Source: Paragorgia papillata
Lineage: Eukaryota > Cnidaria > Anthozoa > Scleralcyonacea > Coralliidae
Assembly (NCBI GenBank): GCA_035771165.1
Contig: JAWNZC010000222.1
Location: forward strand, 1,116,001-1,180,000
Direction of reading: 5' to 3'
DNA: 64,000 nucleotides
The notes below the pieces were generated by a model, which did not search any database, was not told where the DNA came from, and saw only the letters and a program-made list of their open reading frames with translations. Below, one piece after another: positions 33,901 through 47,644 of the stretch; position 1 is the first letter of the stretch; each line of letters opens with the position of its first letter. A program made the position numbers and the translations under genes.

Positions 33901-36900
33901 GACGTGTAGACGTGTAGACGTGTAGACGTGTAGACGTGTAGACGTGTAGACGTGTAGACGTGTAGACGTGTAGACGTGTAGACGTGTAGACGTGTAGACG
34001 TGTAGACGTGTAGACGTGTAGACGTGTAGACGTGTAGACGTGTAGACGTGTAGACGTGTAGACGTGTAGACGTGTAGACGTGTAGACGTGTAGACGTGTA
34101 GACGTGTAGACGTGTAGACGTGTAGACGTGTAGACGTGTAGACGTGTAGACGTGTAGACGTGTAGACGTGTAGACGTGTAGACGTGTAGACGTGTAGACG
34201 TGTAGACGTGTAGACGTGTAGACGTGTAGACGTGTAGACGTGTAGACGTGTAGACGTGTAGACGTGTAGACGTGTAGACGTGTAGACGTGTAGACGTGTA
34301 GACGTGTAGACGTGTAGACGTGTAGACGTGTAGACGTGTAGACGTGTAGACGTGTAGACGTGTAGACGTGTAGACGTGTAGACGTGTAGACGTGTAGACG
34401 TGTAGACGTGTAGACGTGTAGACGTGTAGACGTGTAGACGTGTAGACGTGTAGACGTGTAGACGTGTAGACGTGTAGACGTGTAGACGTGTAGACGTGTA
34501 GACGTGTAGACGTGTAGACGTGTAGACGTGTAGACGTGTAGACGTGTAGACGTGTAGACGTGTAGACGTGTAGACGTGTAGACGTGTAGACGTGTAGACG
34601 TGTAGACGTGTAGACGTGTAGACGTGTAGACGTGTAGACGTGTAGACGTGTAGACGTGTAGACGTGTAGACGTGTAGACGTGTAGACGTGTAGACGTGTA
34701 GACGTGTAGACGTGTAGACGTGTAGACGTGTAGACGTGTAGACGTGTAGACGTGTAGACGTGTAGACGTGTAGACGTGTAGACGTGTAGACGTGTAGACG
34801 TGTAGACGTGTAGACGTGTAGACGTGTAGACGTGTAGACGTGTAGACGTGTAGACGTGTAGACGTGTAGACGTGTAGACGTGTAGACGTGTAGACGTGTA
34901 GACGTGTAGACGTGTAGACGTGTAGACGTGTAGACGTGTAGACGTGTAGACGTGTAGACGTGTAGACGTGTAGACGTGTAGACGTGTAGACGTGTAGACG
35001 TGTAGACGTGTAGACGTGTAGACGTGTAGACGTGTAGACGTGTAGACGTGTAGACGTGTAGACGTGTAGACGTGTAGACGTGTAGACGTGTAGACGTGTA
35101 GACGTGTAGACGTGTAGACGTGTAGACGTGTAGACGTGTAGACGTGTAGACGTGTAGACGTGTAGACGTGTAGACGTGTAGACGTGTAGACGTGTAGACG
35201 TGTAGACGTGTAGACGTGTAGACGTGTAGACGTGTAGACGTGTAGACGTGTAGACGTGTAGACGTGTAGACGTGTAGACGTGTAGACGTGTAGACGTGTA
35301 GACGTGTAGACGTGTAGACGTGTAGACGTGTAGACGTGTAGACGTGTAGACGTGTAGACGTGTAGACGTGTAGACGTGTAGACGTGTAGACGTGTAGACG
35401 TGTAGACGTGTAGACGTGTAGACGTGTAGACGTGTAGACGTGTAACGTGTAGACGTGTAGACGTGTAGACGTGTAGACGTGTAGACGTGTAGACGTGTAG
35501 ACGTGTAGACGTGTAGACGTGTAGACGTGTAGACGTGTAGACGTGTAGACGTGTAGACGTGTAGACGTGTAGACGTGTAGACGTGTAGACGTGTAGACGT
35601 GTAGACGTGTAGACGTGTAGACGTGTAGACGTGTAGACGTGTAGACGTGTAGACGTGTAGACGTGTAGACGTGTAGACGTGTAGACGTGTAGACGTGTAG
35701 ACGTGTAGACGTGTAGACGTGTAGACGTGTAGTAGACGTGTAGACGTGTAGACGTGTAGACGTGTAGACGTGTAGACGTGTAGACGTGTAGACGTGTAGA
35801 CGTGTAGACGTGTAGACGTGTGTAGACGTGTAGACGTGTAGACGTGTAGACGTGTAGACGTGTAGACGTGTAGACGTGTAGACGTGTAGACGTGTAGACG
35901 TGTAGACGTGTAGACGTGTAGACGTGTAGACGTGTAGACGTGTAGACGTGTAGACGTGTAGACGTGTAGACGTGTAGACGTGTAGACGTGTAGACGTGTA
36001 GACGTGTAGACGTGTAGACGTGTAGACGTGTAGACGTGTAGACGTGTAGACGTGTAGACGTGTAGACGTGTAGACGTGTAGACGTGTAGACGTGTAGACG
36101 TGTAGACGTGTAGACGTGTAGACGTGTAGACGTGTAGACGTGTAGACGTGTAGACGTGTAGACGTGTAGACGTGTAGACGTGTAGACGTGTAGACGTGTA
36201 GACGTGTAGACGTGTAGACGTGTAGACGTGTAGACGTGTAGACGTGTAGACGTGTAGACGTGTAGACGTGTAGACGTGTAGACGTGTAGACGTGTAGACG
36301 TGTAGACGTGTAGACGTGTAGACGTGTAGACGTGATAGACGTGTAGACGTGTAGACGTGTAGACGTGTAGACGTGTAGACGTGTAGACGTGTAGACGTGT
36401 AGACGTGTAGACGTGTAGACGTGTAGACGTGTAGACGTGTAGACGTGTAGACGTGTAGACGTGTAGACGTGTAGACGTGTAGACGTGTAGACGTGTAGAC
36501 GTGTAGACGTGTAGACGTGTAGACGTGTAGACGTGTAGACGTGTAGACGTGTAGACGTGTAGACGTGTAGACGTGTAGACGTGTAGACGTGTAGACGTGT
36601 AGACGTGTAGACGTGTAGACGTGTAGACGTGTAGACGTGTAGACGTGTAGACGTGTAGACGTGTAGACGTGTAAGACGTGTAGACGTGTAGACGTGTAGA
36701 CGTGTAGACGTGTAGACGTGTAGACGTGTAGACGTGTAGACGTGTAGACGTGTAGACGTGTAGACGTGTAGACGTGTAGACGTGTAGACGTGTAGACGTG
36801 TAGACGTGTAGACGTGTAGACGTGTAGACGTGTAGACGTGTAGACGTGTAGACGTGTAGACGTGTAGACGTGTAGACGTGTAGACGTGTAGACGTGTAGA

Positions 36901-39900
36901 CGTGTAGACGTGTAGACGTGTAGACGTGTAGACGTGTAGACGTGTAGACGTGTAGACGTGTAGACGTGTAGACGTGTAGACGTGTAGACGTGTAGACGTG
37001 TAGACGTGTAGACGTGTAGACGTGTAGACGTGTAGACGTGTAGACGTGTAGACGTGTAGACGTGTAGACGTGTAGACGTGTAGACGTGTAGACGGTAGAC
37101 GTGTAGACGTGTAGACGTGTAGACGTGTAGACGTGTAGACGTGTAGACGTGTAGACGTGTAGACGTGTAGACGTGTAGACGTGTAGACGTGTAGACGTGT
37201 AGACGTGTAGACGTGTAGACGTGTAGACGTGTAGACGTGTAGACGTGTAGACGTGTAGACGTGTAGACGTGTAGACGTGTAGACGTGTAGACGTGTAGAC
37301 GTGTAGACGTGTAGACGTGTAGACGTGTAGACGTGTAGACGTGTAGACGTGTAGACGTGTAGACGTGTAGACGTGTAGACGTGTAGACGTGTAGACGTGT
37401 AGACGTGTAGACGTGTAGGACGTGTAGACGTGTAGACGTGTAGACGTGTAGACGTGTAGACGTGTAGACGTGTAGACGTGTAGACGTGTAGACGTGTAGA
37501 CGTGTAGACGTGTAGACGTGTAGACGTGTAGACGTGTAGACGTGTAGACGTGTAGACGTGTAGACGTGTAGACGTGTAGACGTGTAGACGTGTAGACGTG
37601 TAGACGTGTAGACGTGTAGACGTGTAGACGTGTAGACGTGTAGACGTGTAGACGTGTAGACGTGTAGACGTGTAGACGTGTAGACGTGTAGACGTGTAGA
37701 CGTGTAGACGTGTAGACGTGTAGACGTGTAGACGTGTAGACGTGTAGACGTGTAGACGTGTAGACGTGTAGACGTGTAGACGTGTAGACGTGTAGACGTG
37801 TAGACGTGTAGACGTGTAGACGTGTAGACGTGTAGACGTGTAGACGTGTAGACGTGTAGACGTGTAGACGTGTAGACGTGTAGACGTGTAGACGTGTAGA
37901 CGTGTAGACGTGTAGACGTGTAGACGTGTAGACGTGTAGACGTGTAGACGTGTAGACGTGTAGACGTGTAGACGTGTAGACGTGTAGACGTGTAGACGTG
38001 TAGACGTGTAGACGTGTAGACGTGTAGACGTGTAGACGTGTAGACGTGTAGACGTGTAGACGTGTAGACGTGTAGACGTGTAGACGTGTAGACGTGTAGA
38101 CGTGTAGACGTGTAGACGTGTAGACGTGTAGACGTGTAGACGTGTAGACGTGTAGACGTGTAGACGTGTAGACGTGTAGACGTGTAGACGTGTAGACGTG
38201 TAGACGTGTAGACGTGTAGACGTGTAGACGTGTAGACGTGTAGACGTGTAGACGTGTAGACGTGTAGACGTGTAGACGTGTAGACGTGTAGACGTGTAGA
38301 CGTGTAGACGTGTAGACGTGTAGACGTGTAGACGTGTAGACGTGTAGACGTGTAGACGTGTAGACGTGTAGACGTGTAGACGTGTAGACGTGTAGACGTG
38401 TAGACGTGTAGACGTTGTAGACGTGTAGACGTGTAGACGTGTAGACGTGTAGACGTGTAGACGTGTAGACGTGTAGACGTGTAGACGTGTAGACGTGTAG
38501 ACGTGTAGACGTGTAGACGTGTAGACGTGTAGACGTGTAGACGTGTAGACGTGTAGACGTGTAGACGTGTAGACGTGTAGACGTGTAGACGTGTAGACGT
38601 GTAGACGTGTAGACGTGTAGACGTGTAGACGTGTAGACGTGTAGACGTGTAGACGTGTAGACGTGTAGACGTGTAGACGTGTAGACGTGTAGACGTGTAG
38701 ACGTGTAGACGTGTAGACGTGTAGACGTGTAGACGTGTAGACGTGTAGACGTGTAGACGTGTAGACGTGTAGACGTGTAGACGTGTAGACGTGTAGACGT
38801 GTAGACGTGTAGACGTTAGACGTGTAGACGTGTAGACGTGTAGACGTGTAGACGTGTAGACGTGTAGACGTGTAGACGTGTAGACGTGTAGACGTGTAGA
38901 CGTGTAGACGTGTAGACGTGTAGACGTGTAGACGTGTAGACGTGTAGACGTGTAGACGTGTAGACGTGTAGACGTGTAGACGTGTAGACGTGTAGACGTG
39001 TAGACGTGTAGACGTGTAGACGTGTAGACGTGTAGACGTGTAGACGTGTAGACGTGTAGACGTGTAGACGTGTAGACGTGTAGACGTGTAGACGTGTAGA
39101 CGTGTAGACGTGTAGACGTGTAGACGTGTAGACGTGTAGACGTGTAGACGTGTAGACGTGTAGACGTGTAGACGTGTAGACGTGTAGACGTGTAGACGTG
39201 TAGACGTGTAGACGTGTAGACGTGTAGACGTGTAGACGTGTAGACGTGTAGACGTGTAGACGTGTAGACGTGTAGACGTGTAGACGTGTAGACGTGTAGA
39301 CGTGTAGACGTGTAGACGTGTAGACGTGTAGACGTGTAGACGTGTAGACGTGTAGACGTGTAGACGTGTAGACGTGTAGACGTGTAGACGTGTAGACGTG
39401 TAGACGTGTAGACGTGTAGACGTGTAGACGTGTAGACGTGTAGACGTGTAGACGTGTAGACGTGTAGACGTGTAGACGTGTAGACGTGTAGACGTGTAGA
39501 CGTGTAGACGTGTAGACGTGTAGACGTGTAGACGTGTAGACGTGTAGACGTGTAGACGTGTAGACGTGTAGACGTGTAGACGTGTAGACGTGTAGACGTG
39601 TAGACGTGTAGACGTGTAGACGTGTAGACGTGTAGACGTGTAGACGTGTAGACGTGTAGACGTGTAGACGTGTAGACGTGTAGACGTGTAGACGTGTAGA
39701 CGTGTAGACGTGTAGACGTGTAGACGTGTAGACGTGTAGACGTGTAGACGTGTAGACGTGTAGACGTGTAGACGTGTAGACGTTGTAGACGTGTAGACGT
39801 GTAGACGTGTAGACGTGTAGACGTGTAGACGTGTAGACGTGTAGACGTGTAGACGTGTAGACGTGTAGACGTGTAGACGTGTAGACGTGTAGACGTGTAG

Positions 39901-42165
39901 ACGTGTAGACGTGTAGACGTGTAGACGTGTAGACGTGTAGACGTGTAGACGTGTAGACGTGTAGACGTGTAGACGTGTAGACGTGTAGACGTGTAGACGT
40001 GTAGACGTGTAGACGTGTAGACGTGTAGACGTGTAGACGTGTAGACGTGTAGACGTGTAGACGTGTAGACGTGTAGACGTGTAGACGTGTAGACGTGTAG
40101 ACGTGTAGACGTGTAGACGTGTAGACGTGTAGACGTGTAGACGTGTAGACGTGTAGACGTGTAGACGTGTAGACGTGTAGACGTGTAGACGTTGAGACGT
40201 GTAGACGTGTAGACGTGTAGACGTGTAGACGTGTAGACGTGTAGACGTGTAGACGTGTAGACGTGTAGACGTGTAGACGTGTAGACGTGTAGACGTGTAG
40301 ACGTGTAGACGTGTAGACGTGTAGACGTGTAGACGTGTAGACGTGTAGACGTGTAGACGTGTAGACGTGTAGACGTGTAGACGTGTAGACGTGTAGACGT
40401 GTAGACGTGTAGACGTGTAGACGTGTAGACGTGTAGACGTGTAGACGTGTAGACGTGTAGACGTGTAGACGTGTAGACGTGTAACGTGTAGACGTGTAGA
40501 CGTGTAGACGTGTAGACGTGTAGACGTGTAGACGTGTAGACGTGTAGACGTGTAGACGTGTAGACGTGTAGACGTGTAGACGTGTAGACGTGTAGACGTG
40601 TAGACGTGTCGACGTGTAGACGTGTAGACGTGTAGACGTGTAGACGTGTAGACGTGTAGACGTGTAGACGTGTAGACGTGTAGACGTGTAGACGTGTAGA
40701 CGTGTAGACGTGTAGACGTGTAGACGTGTAGACGTGTAGACGTGTAGACGTGTAGACGTGTAGACGTGTAGACGTGTAGACGTGTAGACGTGTAGACGTG
40801 TAGACGTGTAGACGTGTAGACGTGTAGACGTGTAGACGTGTAGACGTGTAGACGTGTAGACGTGTAGACGTGTAGACGTGTAGACGTGTAGACGTGTAGA
40901 CGTGTAGACGTGTAGACGTGTAGACGTGTAGACGTGTAGACGTGTAGACGTGTAGACGTGTAGACGTGTAGACGTGTAGACGTGTAGACGTGTAGACGTG
41001 TAGACGTGTAGACGTGTAGACGTGTAGACGTGTAGACGTGTAGACGTGTAGACGTGTAGACGTGTAGACGTGTAGACGTGTAGACGTGTAGACGTGTAGA
41101 CGTGTAGACGTGTAGACGTGTAGACGTGTAGACGTGTAAGACGTGTAGACGTGTAGACGTGTAGACGTGTAGACGTGTAGACGTGTAGACGTGTAGACGT
41201 GTAGACGTGTAGACGTGTAGACGTGTAGACGTGTAGACGTGTAGACGTGTAGACGTGTAGACGTGTAGACGTGTAGACGTGTAGACGTGTAGACGTGTAG
41301 ACGTGTAGACGTGTAGACGTGTAGACGTGTAGACGTGTAGACGTGTAGACGTGTAGACGTGTAGACGTGTAGACGTGTAGACGTGTAGACGTGTAGACGT
41401 GTAGACGTGTAGACGTGTAGACGTGTAGACGTGTAGACGTGTAGACGTGTAGACGTGTAGACGTGTAGACGTGTAGACGTGTAGACGTGTAGACGTGTAG
41501 ACGTGTAGACGTGTAGACGTGTAGACGTGTAGACGTGTAGACGTGTAGACGTGTAGACGTGTAGACGTGTAACGTGTAGACGTGTAGACGTGTAGACGTG
41601 TAGACGTGTAGACGTGTAGACGTGTAGACGTGTAGACGTGTAGACGTGTAGACGTGTAGACGTGTAGACGTGTAGACGTGTAGACGTGTAGACGTGTAGA
41701 CGTGTAGACGTGTAGACGTGTAGACGTATAGACGTGTAGACGTGTAGACGTGTAGACGTGTAGACGTGTAGACGTGTAGACGTGTAGACGTGTAGACGTG
41801 TAGACGTGTAGACGTGTAGACGTGTAGACGTGTAGACGAGTAGACGTGTAGACGTGTAGACGTGTAGACGTGTAGACGTGTAGACGTGTAGACGTGTAGA
41901 CTGTAGACGTGTAGACGTGTAGACGTGTAGACGTGTAGACTGTAGACGTGTAGACGTGTAGACGTGTAGACGTAGACGTGTAGACGTGTAGACGTGTAGA
42001 CGTGTAGACGTGTAGACGTGTAGACGTGTAGACGTGTAGACGTGTAGACGTGTAGACGTGTAGACGTGTAGACGTGTAGACGTGTAGACGTGTAGACGTG
42101 TAGACGTGTAGACTACGTTAGACGTGTAGATAGACGTGTAGAGACGTGTAGACGTGTAGACGTGT
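30989..42165. repeat. 11.2-kb octanucleotide satellite (GACGTGTA)n
   Basis: About 1,397 copies of an 8-bp unit in one array. The first about 2.06 kb (to 33049) shows no interruption. After that there are isolated 1-3-base indels or substitutions at about 33050, 33627, 35444, 35732, 35820, 36334, 36673, 37095, 37418, 38415, 38816, 39783, 40192, 40483, 40610, 41139 and 41571; changes then cluster in the last about 450 bp (41728, 41840, 41901, 41940, 41972, and 42110-42145). It is not the metazoan telomere repeat. On the minus strand the unit has no stop codon in any frame. Confidence 0.98.
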
Positions 42166-42490
42166 CACAGGCTTGTTGCAATTTGCGGGATGTGCAGGCT
42201 TGCTGCAGGTTGTTAACAAGTTGCAGCAAACCTGTTGGAACTTGTCACCCACAGAGCCGTAGCAATTTGATGAAACATTGCACAACGAGCCTGTTGACGA
42301 CAAAGAATAACAGGCCTGATAAAACAAGTCTGATGCAATCAACAATGCTGTTACAACTTGTCCCAACAGACTTGGTGCCAGTTTGTTATTGCAAGTCTGC
42401 ACTAAGCTGATAACAACCTGCGACAGATGTGTTACAAACAATCCGTACTTGGATTGCCACAACAAGCTGCAACAAGCCTGGTATAAATAA
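42166..42490. repeat. CAACA/TGTTG-rich quasi-palindromic stretch
   Basis: Words such as CAGGCTTGTTGCAA, TTGCAGCAAACCTGTTGG, AACAAGCTGCAACAAGCCTG recur in both orientations. Similar low-order repetition occurs at 61255-61455. Probably an old repeat; no gene. Confidence 0.5.
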
Positions 42491-44261
42491 AGAGAGAAAT
42501 TGCTTATTTCAGACAATTGGATGCTTTTCTTTGGCTCAATGACCTCGTGGTTCGTCGATCTATACTGTATGTCTTGTTTAATAAAAGGAACAGAACGTTA
42601 TTACATGTAAATTTTGTAAGTAATGATTACGATGTTTCACCCATTTATTTAATGATCAAGTTTTCTTTGACAAGACTTACATAGGCTCTTAATAGAAATT
42701 TTCAATTTCACCTCATAACGACCGAAGGTTGGAAGGTGTTTGTGTTTGTGTGACGCGAAAGTAATAATTTCACTTGAATATAAATTCGTGTATTTAAAAA
42801 TATAACCATGTCTTTATGTGGGACAAGTAATCTTCAGTTTAAAATTTTGCTCAAAACTCTTTTAGACCAAGTCTCAACATAGGCAGCCCAAGCACTATCA
42901 CCATGGTCTGTCGTATTATATAATATACTTAAAGGTTGACAAGTAAATTCACTAGTTCAACTCACCACTTGAATAAATGTCAATAATAGCAAATACGAAC
43001 GCTAAATCAATAAAAATATACACTTCCTATAAACACAAATAATCGAAAACTTGTCACGAACGTTTGTTGCTTAAAAACTGTTGTGAAACACCAGAAATTA
43101 GTGAAAAACAAACGGGGTTTTGTCGAAAAAATTGCCGTACCTATGCGTGGTGCAAAAATCCTGTTTGACGCCATCATTCGTGAGCAAATATAAGGCATGT
43201 CATTGGTCAATCGGCAAAACAAAAAAATTATCTCTGCGTGATAAATTTGACCAACCGGGGGGGGGTATTGCAACAGTTGTAGCTCCCTGAACCCACCTCA
43301 ATAGTTTCACATGTTTGGTTCATGGAGCTGCAGTTGCACCAGCCCTCCAAAAGTGTGTTAATCCTGCCAGGGCAAATGTCTCTGCAAGTGTTTTAACTTT
43401 GTTACCCTCAAGGTCTGTTAATTGTGAACATGCCAAAACTATAACTGTGTTTAATATATATAGTGGGTCAATGGTGAAAATGGCATTGACCACACAAACA
43501 GTTCTTACTAATATTAAGTAGATAATCAGGGAAAAAAAGTTAAAAAACTTCTATTCTTCAGAATAATGAAGAGAGTCTTCTCTTCGAAGCACAATCCACC
43601 CTTCTGAAGTTATCCTGCTTGGCCAAGTTCTTGCTTGCCATTTGTAGAATGTACCCCAGAAATCTTTTAGGCACCTTGCTTGTTCTAGGGAAGTTTCCCT
43701 GATGAATTTGCGCTATGTATATATAAAAAAAATTGAATTAATGTTCCAAGGGAACTTCATATTTGTAATATACTAACAGTAACTATATAGTCTATGTGTT
43801 GTGTACATATATATAATATATAATATATATGTGTGTATGTGTGTACAGTACTGTGTGTATGTATTACCAATCAAGTTACTAACTATTAAAATGATTTCTT
43901 TTTTAATGGCAGACACTGAGGACTTGTCATATTTCTGGCCAAAGAGATGGAGAACTTTGCTTACCAGTGTTCCTGATGAAACCGTAAGCAGTGGTTCATA
44001 ACCATTTATTCTAAGAATCTGAAATGGATAATATTATAAAAGAATTGGATCTACGACATGATATTAACAAAGTAACAAAATGTGAACAATTAGTGATCAA
44101 AGTAATAATCCTTACTCGTCTACGTTCCTAGCTTCTCCAATAAGAGAAACGAGTTCCTTCGTATTTTGCACAGCGGATCATTAGCTCTAGCACCGAAAGA
44201 CCTGTTGGTGAATCTTCAAATTCTGCTTGATTAGCAACCTCTTTGAAATTTAAAAAGAATA
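42491..44261. other. mostly unassigned; one possible plus-strand exon at 43913-43983
   Basis: No repeats or RNA genes recognised apart from AT/GT microsatellites near 43800-43860. Between AATGGCAG (acceptor) and GTAAGC (donor), 43913-43983 encodes TEDLSYFWPKRWRTLLTSVP-like sequence with good splice signals. No family is recognised and no partner exon was found, so this is only a candidate. Confidence 0.3.
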
Positions 44262-44399
44262 CAGTAAAAACCCACTAACAAGAACCTACATTTTACCAAA
44301 TCAGCCTCAGGTTCTTATTATATTCTTATATAAATAAATTCTTAATTTCAGCATGGGGTTCTTTATAGAGTGCAAGGTTCTTGTTAGTGGTTTTTACTG
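44262..44399. mobile_element. Tc1/mariner-type MITE, 138 bp
   Basis: CAGTAAAAACCCACTAACAA at the left and TTGTTAGTGGTTTTTACTG at the right, each flanked by TA (44260-44261 and 44400-44401). Arms about 27 bp. Confidence 0.85.
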
Positions 44400-44744
44400 T
44401 AGTGATTGAAAAGGGTATCATCATGTTATTACCAAATATATAAATCTATTTATATTTAAATATGTGCTCCTAGACATATACAGTACAAAATATGATAGAG
44501 TATTAGATCTGTCTCAACCACATCATCCAATTACTGGATGTTTTATATTGGGAGGGCTAATTTAGCAAATAGGACTGGAGTGCATAAATTTGGCACTTCC
44601 TTGGAAACTTTAGCCCCATCTTCAGGGATACATGTATATTGGGAAGGCTAATTATCTCATTCTATCTAATTATATTCATCACAATTATAGACTAACTCCC
44701 CCCCCCCCCCTACAGTAGCTCCCACAGTAACCAAGTAACTATGC

Positions 44745-46525
44745 ATCCTCGTACCCAAGGTCTTATCTCCGCTCCCCGGCGCCCCGCTGCGAAAAGACCC
44801 TGGTTGGGGCTGGTCACGTGTCTCCCAGAATATAGGAGATAACAAACTTTTCTTGTCAGGGTCGGGTGGTTATTTTGAAAATTTGTCGCAGTACCTTGAA
44901 TCATTGCAAGAACAATAATTATCGAGCTCTGAATATCGAGAAAGCTCATTGCGCAAATTATTAAAAACACTCCATGGATAACAATCTGGTATTATTGAAG
45001 GACAATTCTGAACTACTTCAAAAGTCTTTCGTCGTTCAATCCGACGAACAGCGAATTTAAGGAGATTCTATATTCTTCGAATGGATTTCTACAGTCATGA
45101 TGTCATTACTCATCAGCGATCTGATATTAGCAGCCTGAAGATTAAACAGAGAGTTTTAAATTTTACAGTAGGCGGATTGAAATTTCCTTACATCAAGACT
45201 ATGCGAAATTCACAAATTCTTTTGGTTGACAATCGCTTGAACGGTTGAACCTCCATTCGAAAGAAAGTGTGGAAACTATCTCACTGCATCTCTTGCAACG
45301 GTCAACGCTCGCTGATAATACATATACAGATTCAACACCTTGGGCTTGCGCGCAGCTGTCAACAAGGCTTTACATTCTTATTCTGTGCTTTAGAGATTCC
45401 AAGAGGTTAGTTCGTTCATCGCTTAATTACAACAATGTCATGCAGTTTCGTGAAGCGGCGGGCTTGTGTATTAAAGTAGGAACTTTAAACTTGAACTATA
45501 TTGCTGATTTTTTAAACTGAGCCAACCTTATTTAATAACATTCATCATAAAAGGAGCCACAAGCTCATGTTGTCAACTTACTATTGTTAACATTTTACAG
45601 TATTATTATTAATATCGCGCGCTGAACGTTGTTGCTTGTTCAATGTTTTTCTTGTCACTGTATTTTACAGAATTACAGCCAAAACTCACCACTGAACCAG
45701 CGCAAATGTTATACCGTGCTATGTTTCCTAAATTATGGAAAATACTTCGTTATAAACGTTAAATTTGAAAGATCCAAGTTATTGCATGACCACCGTTCAA
45801 ACTTCAATATATTTTAATAAATATGTATTGTTTACTTCGCCGTTCAGCCAACGTATATATTTTATATTTTGGTTCTTGAGACTCCTTTGTTTAAAAAACA
45901 ACTCAGGCACATTTGTATTACCTTTTAAATATCAGCACTGATATTGTCTTTGTTTTTTAGGCAACCGTTTCGTATAAACGCAAACAGTCAGACGCCTGCA
46001 ACGAAACGCTTGAAGGCATTGACAGTTGCAGTGGCACAAAAAAAACAACAAAGGCAAAGCGGCGGGACACAAAGCGACTAACGAAAAATTGGCGGAGTAT
46101 TCGGGCAGATTTCGAGGAATAAAACCCAAGCTGAAGGCGCTAATCAACCGGAGAGATTTACACGTATTTTACTATTTCAAAAAGCCAATAGAGACATAGA
46201 GGCCTTCAAGTTCAGGACGGCGACTTCTGTTTCATACAGCATCGCACAACACTGAGGAAACTGACGTAAATAAACATCGATTTGGGCGTGCAGTCTGAGT
46301 CTGGCTTTCTTGACAGTTATAAAACATACACTTTGTCTTGTCAGAATAAAATAAATCACATAAAAACATTGTCTTTGCGTGTTCACTTTAGCCACGTTTC
46401 TAAATAACCCACCCCCAGTAAGTTATATTTTTGCCCTCGAAACACGTGACCAGCCCCAACCATTTCGCAGCGGGGGGCGGGGGCGGGGGAGCGGAGATAA
46501 GACCCTGGGTACGAGGATGATCCTT
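44745..46525. mobile_element. 1.78-kb DNA element with about 100-bp inverted ends
   Basis: Left ATCCTCGTACCCAAGGTCTT, ATCTCCGCTCCCC, GGTTGGGGCTGGTCACGTG is mirrored at 46430-46525 (CACGTGACCAGCCCCAACC, GGAGCGGAGATAAGACC, GGGTACGAGGAT). The interior has several short open stretches (for example 45245-45520) but none with a transposase signature, so it appears non-autonomous. The outer CTCGTACCCAGAGCC-like end resembles the 23.46-kb element. Confidence 0.75.
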
Positions 46526-46764
46526 ATTCGGTTCAATCCCGTACCCAGACCCATATTTGTATTCGGTTATAAATCCATGTCCTATTTACACGAATTTTTA
46601 TCCTTAGGTTAGGTTGTGTGTTGGGGTAAGGCTTTCATGAAGTACCTTGGTTATGTAGGACATGGAATTATTACCCCTTATTCTGTGCCATGGTCACATT
46701 AGCGCCATTTAAACGGGGAAAATAAGTCGCGACTTAATTGACGCGTCCTATTTAGTGTGTGATC

Positions 46765-47040
46765 AATGCGCGACAATTACATCGGGAACAATCGGAGCTC
46801 AGAATTTTTTGGCGTCAACGTCCGAGCTGTCAGGTTGAACGATGGAAACAAGTATTCTTTAATCCCGATTGTGTTTATAATATTATTTCGTCGCCATATC
46901 TATGCCACATCAAAAGAGCAATCACTATTTTCGAAGAAAGACAATATTGCTGATACAAATGGCAAGTATTTTTAACATGACTTATAGTAAACTTGCAAGT
47001 GTGATCTATCACAGTTTTTGTGCGTTATACAGAACGATTG
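46765..47040 (+). repeat. dispersed repeat, copy of 9.4-10.26 kb
   Basis: Matches the reverse complement of 10137-10260 and then of 9420-9490, without the tandem units found between them in the other copy. Confidence 0.75.
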
Positions 47041-47644
47041 AAGAGTTGAGAAAAGCTTTTCAACTCGTTGGGCGATTTTATATCGAGTCAGGCGACTCAG
47101 GCCAACACGTGTACTATTTAAAACTGTTTTATGAATTAGGACCGTGGTCTTCAAGTGACAAACATTACTCTTCGGAAGGCAAACAATTGTCTTTGGAGGA
47201 AACTTACAAGTATTTATTTCACAACCGGTAGCATCATTTTACATTTTTAATGCCATCAAGTGTATTTAGCAGTACACACATGTACTCATTGACTGCTTGC
47301 AGTATAAAGTTGAATCTGATAAACAATCCAAGATTTTGAACTAGATTTTTCTATTTAGCTTATAGATACGTGCCATACATGTCAGGTAAACAACCTCACT
47401 GCCTTATTAATAAGAATAACAAGTATATATTTCACAACATGTACAGGTAGCATTCTTTTACATTTTTAAAGCAGTCAAGTTTATTAGCAGTGCCTATTTA
47501 ATAAATATTAGGTTGTTGTAAGTTGACAAAGTTGTATGTAATAAACCAAGATCTGACCCACGATTTATTTTCTTTAATATCAAGGGATTGGCTTGTTATC
47601 TCATTCACTTATTAGTTATTACATTCACTGAACTGGCCTGTTTA
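47041..47644. other. unassigned spacer
   Basis: A reading frame at 46902-47231 overlaps the dispersed repeat and has no family signal. GTAGCAT..TTTACATTTTTAA is repeated at 47228 and 47450. Nothing else. Confidence 0.35.

Noticed and set aside
30989..42165. Telomere
   Set aside because: The unit is not TTAGGG-like and unique sequence lies on both sides.
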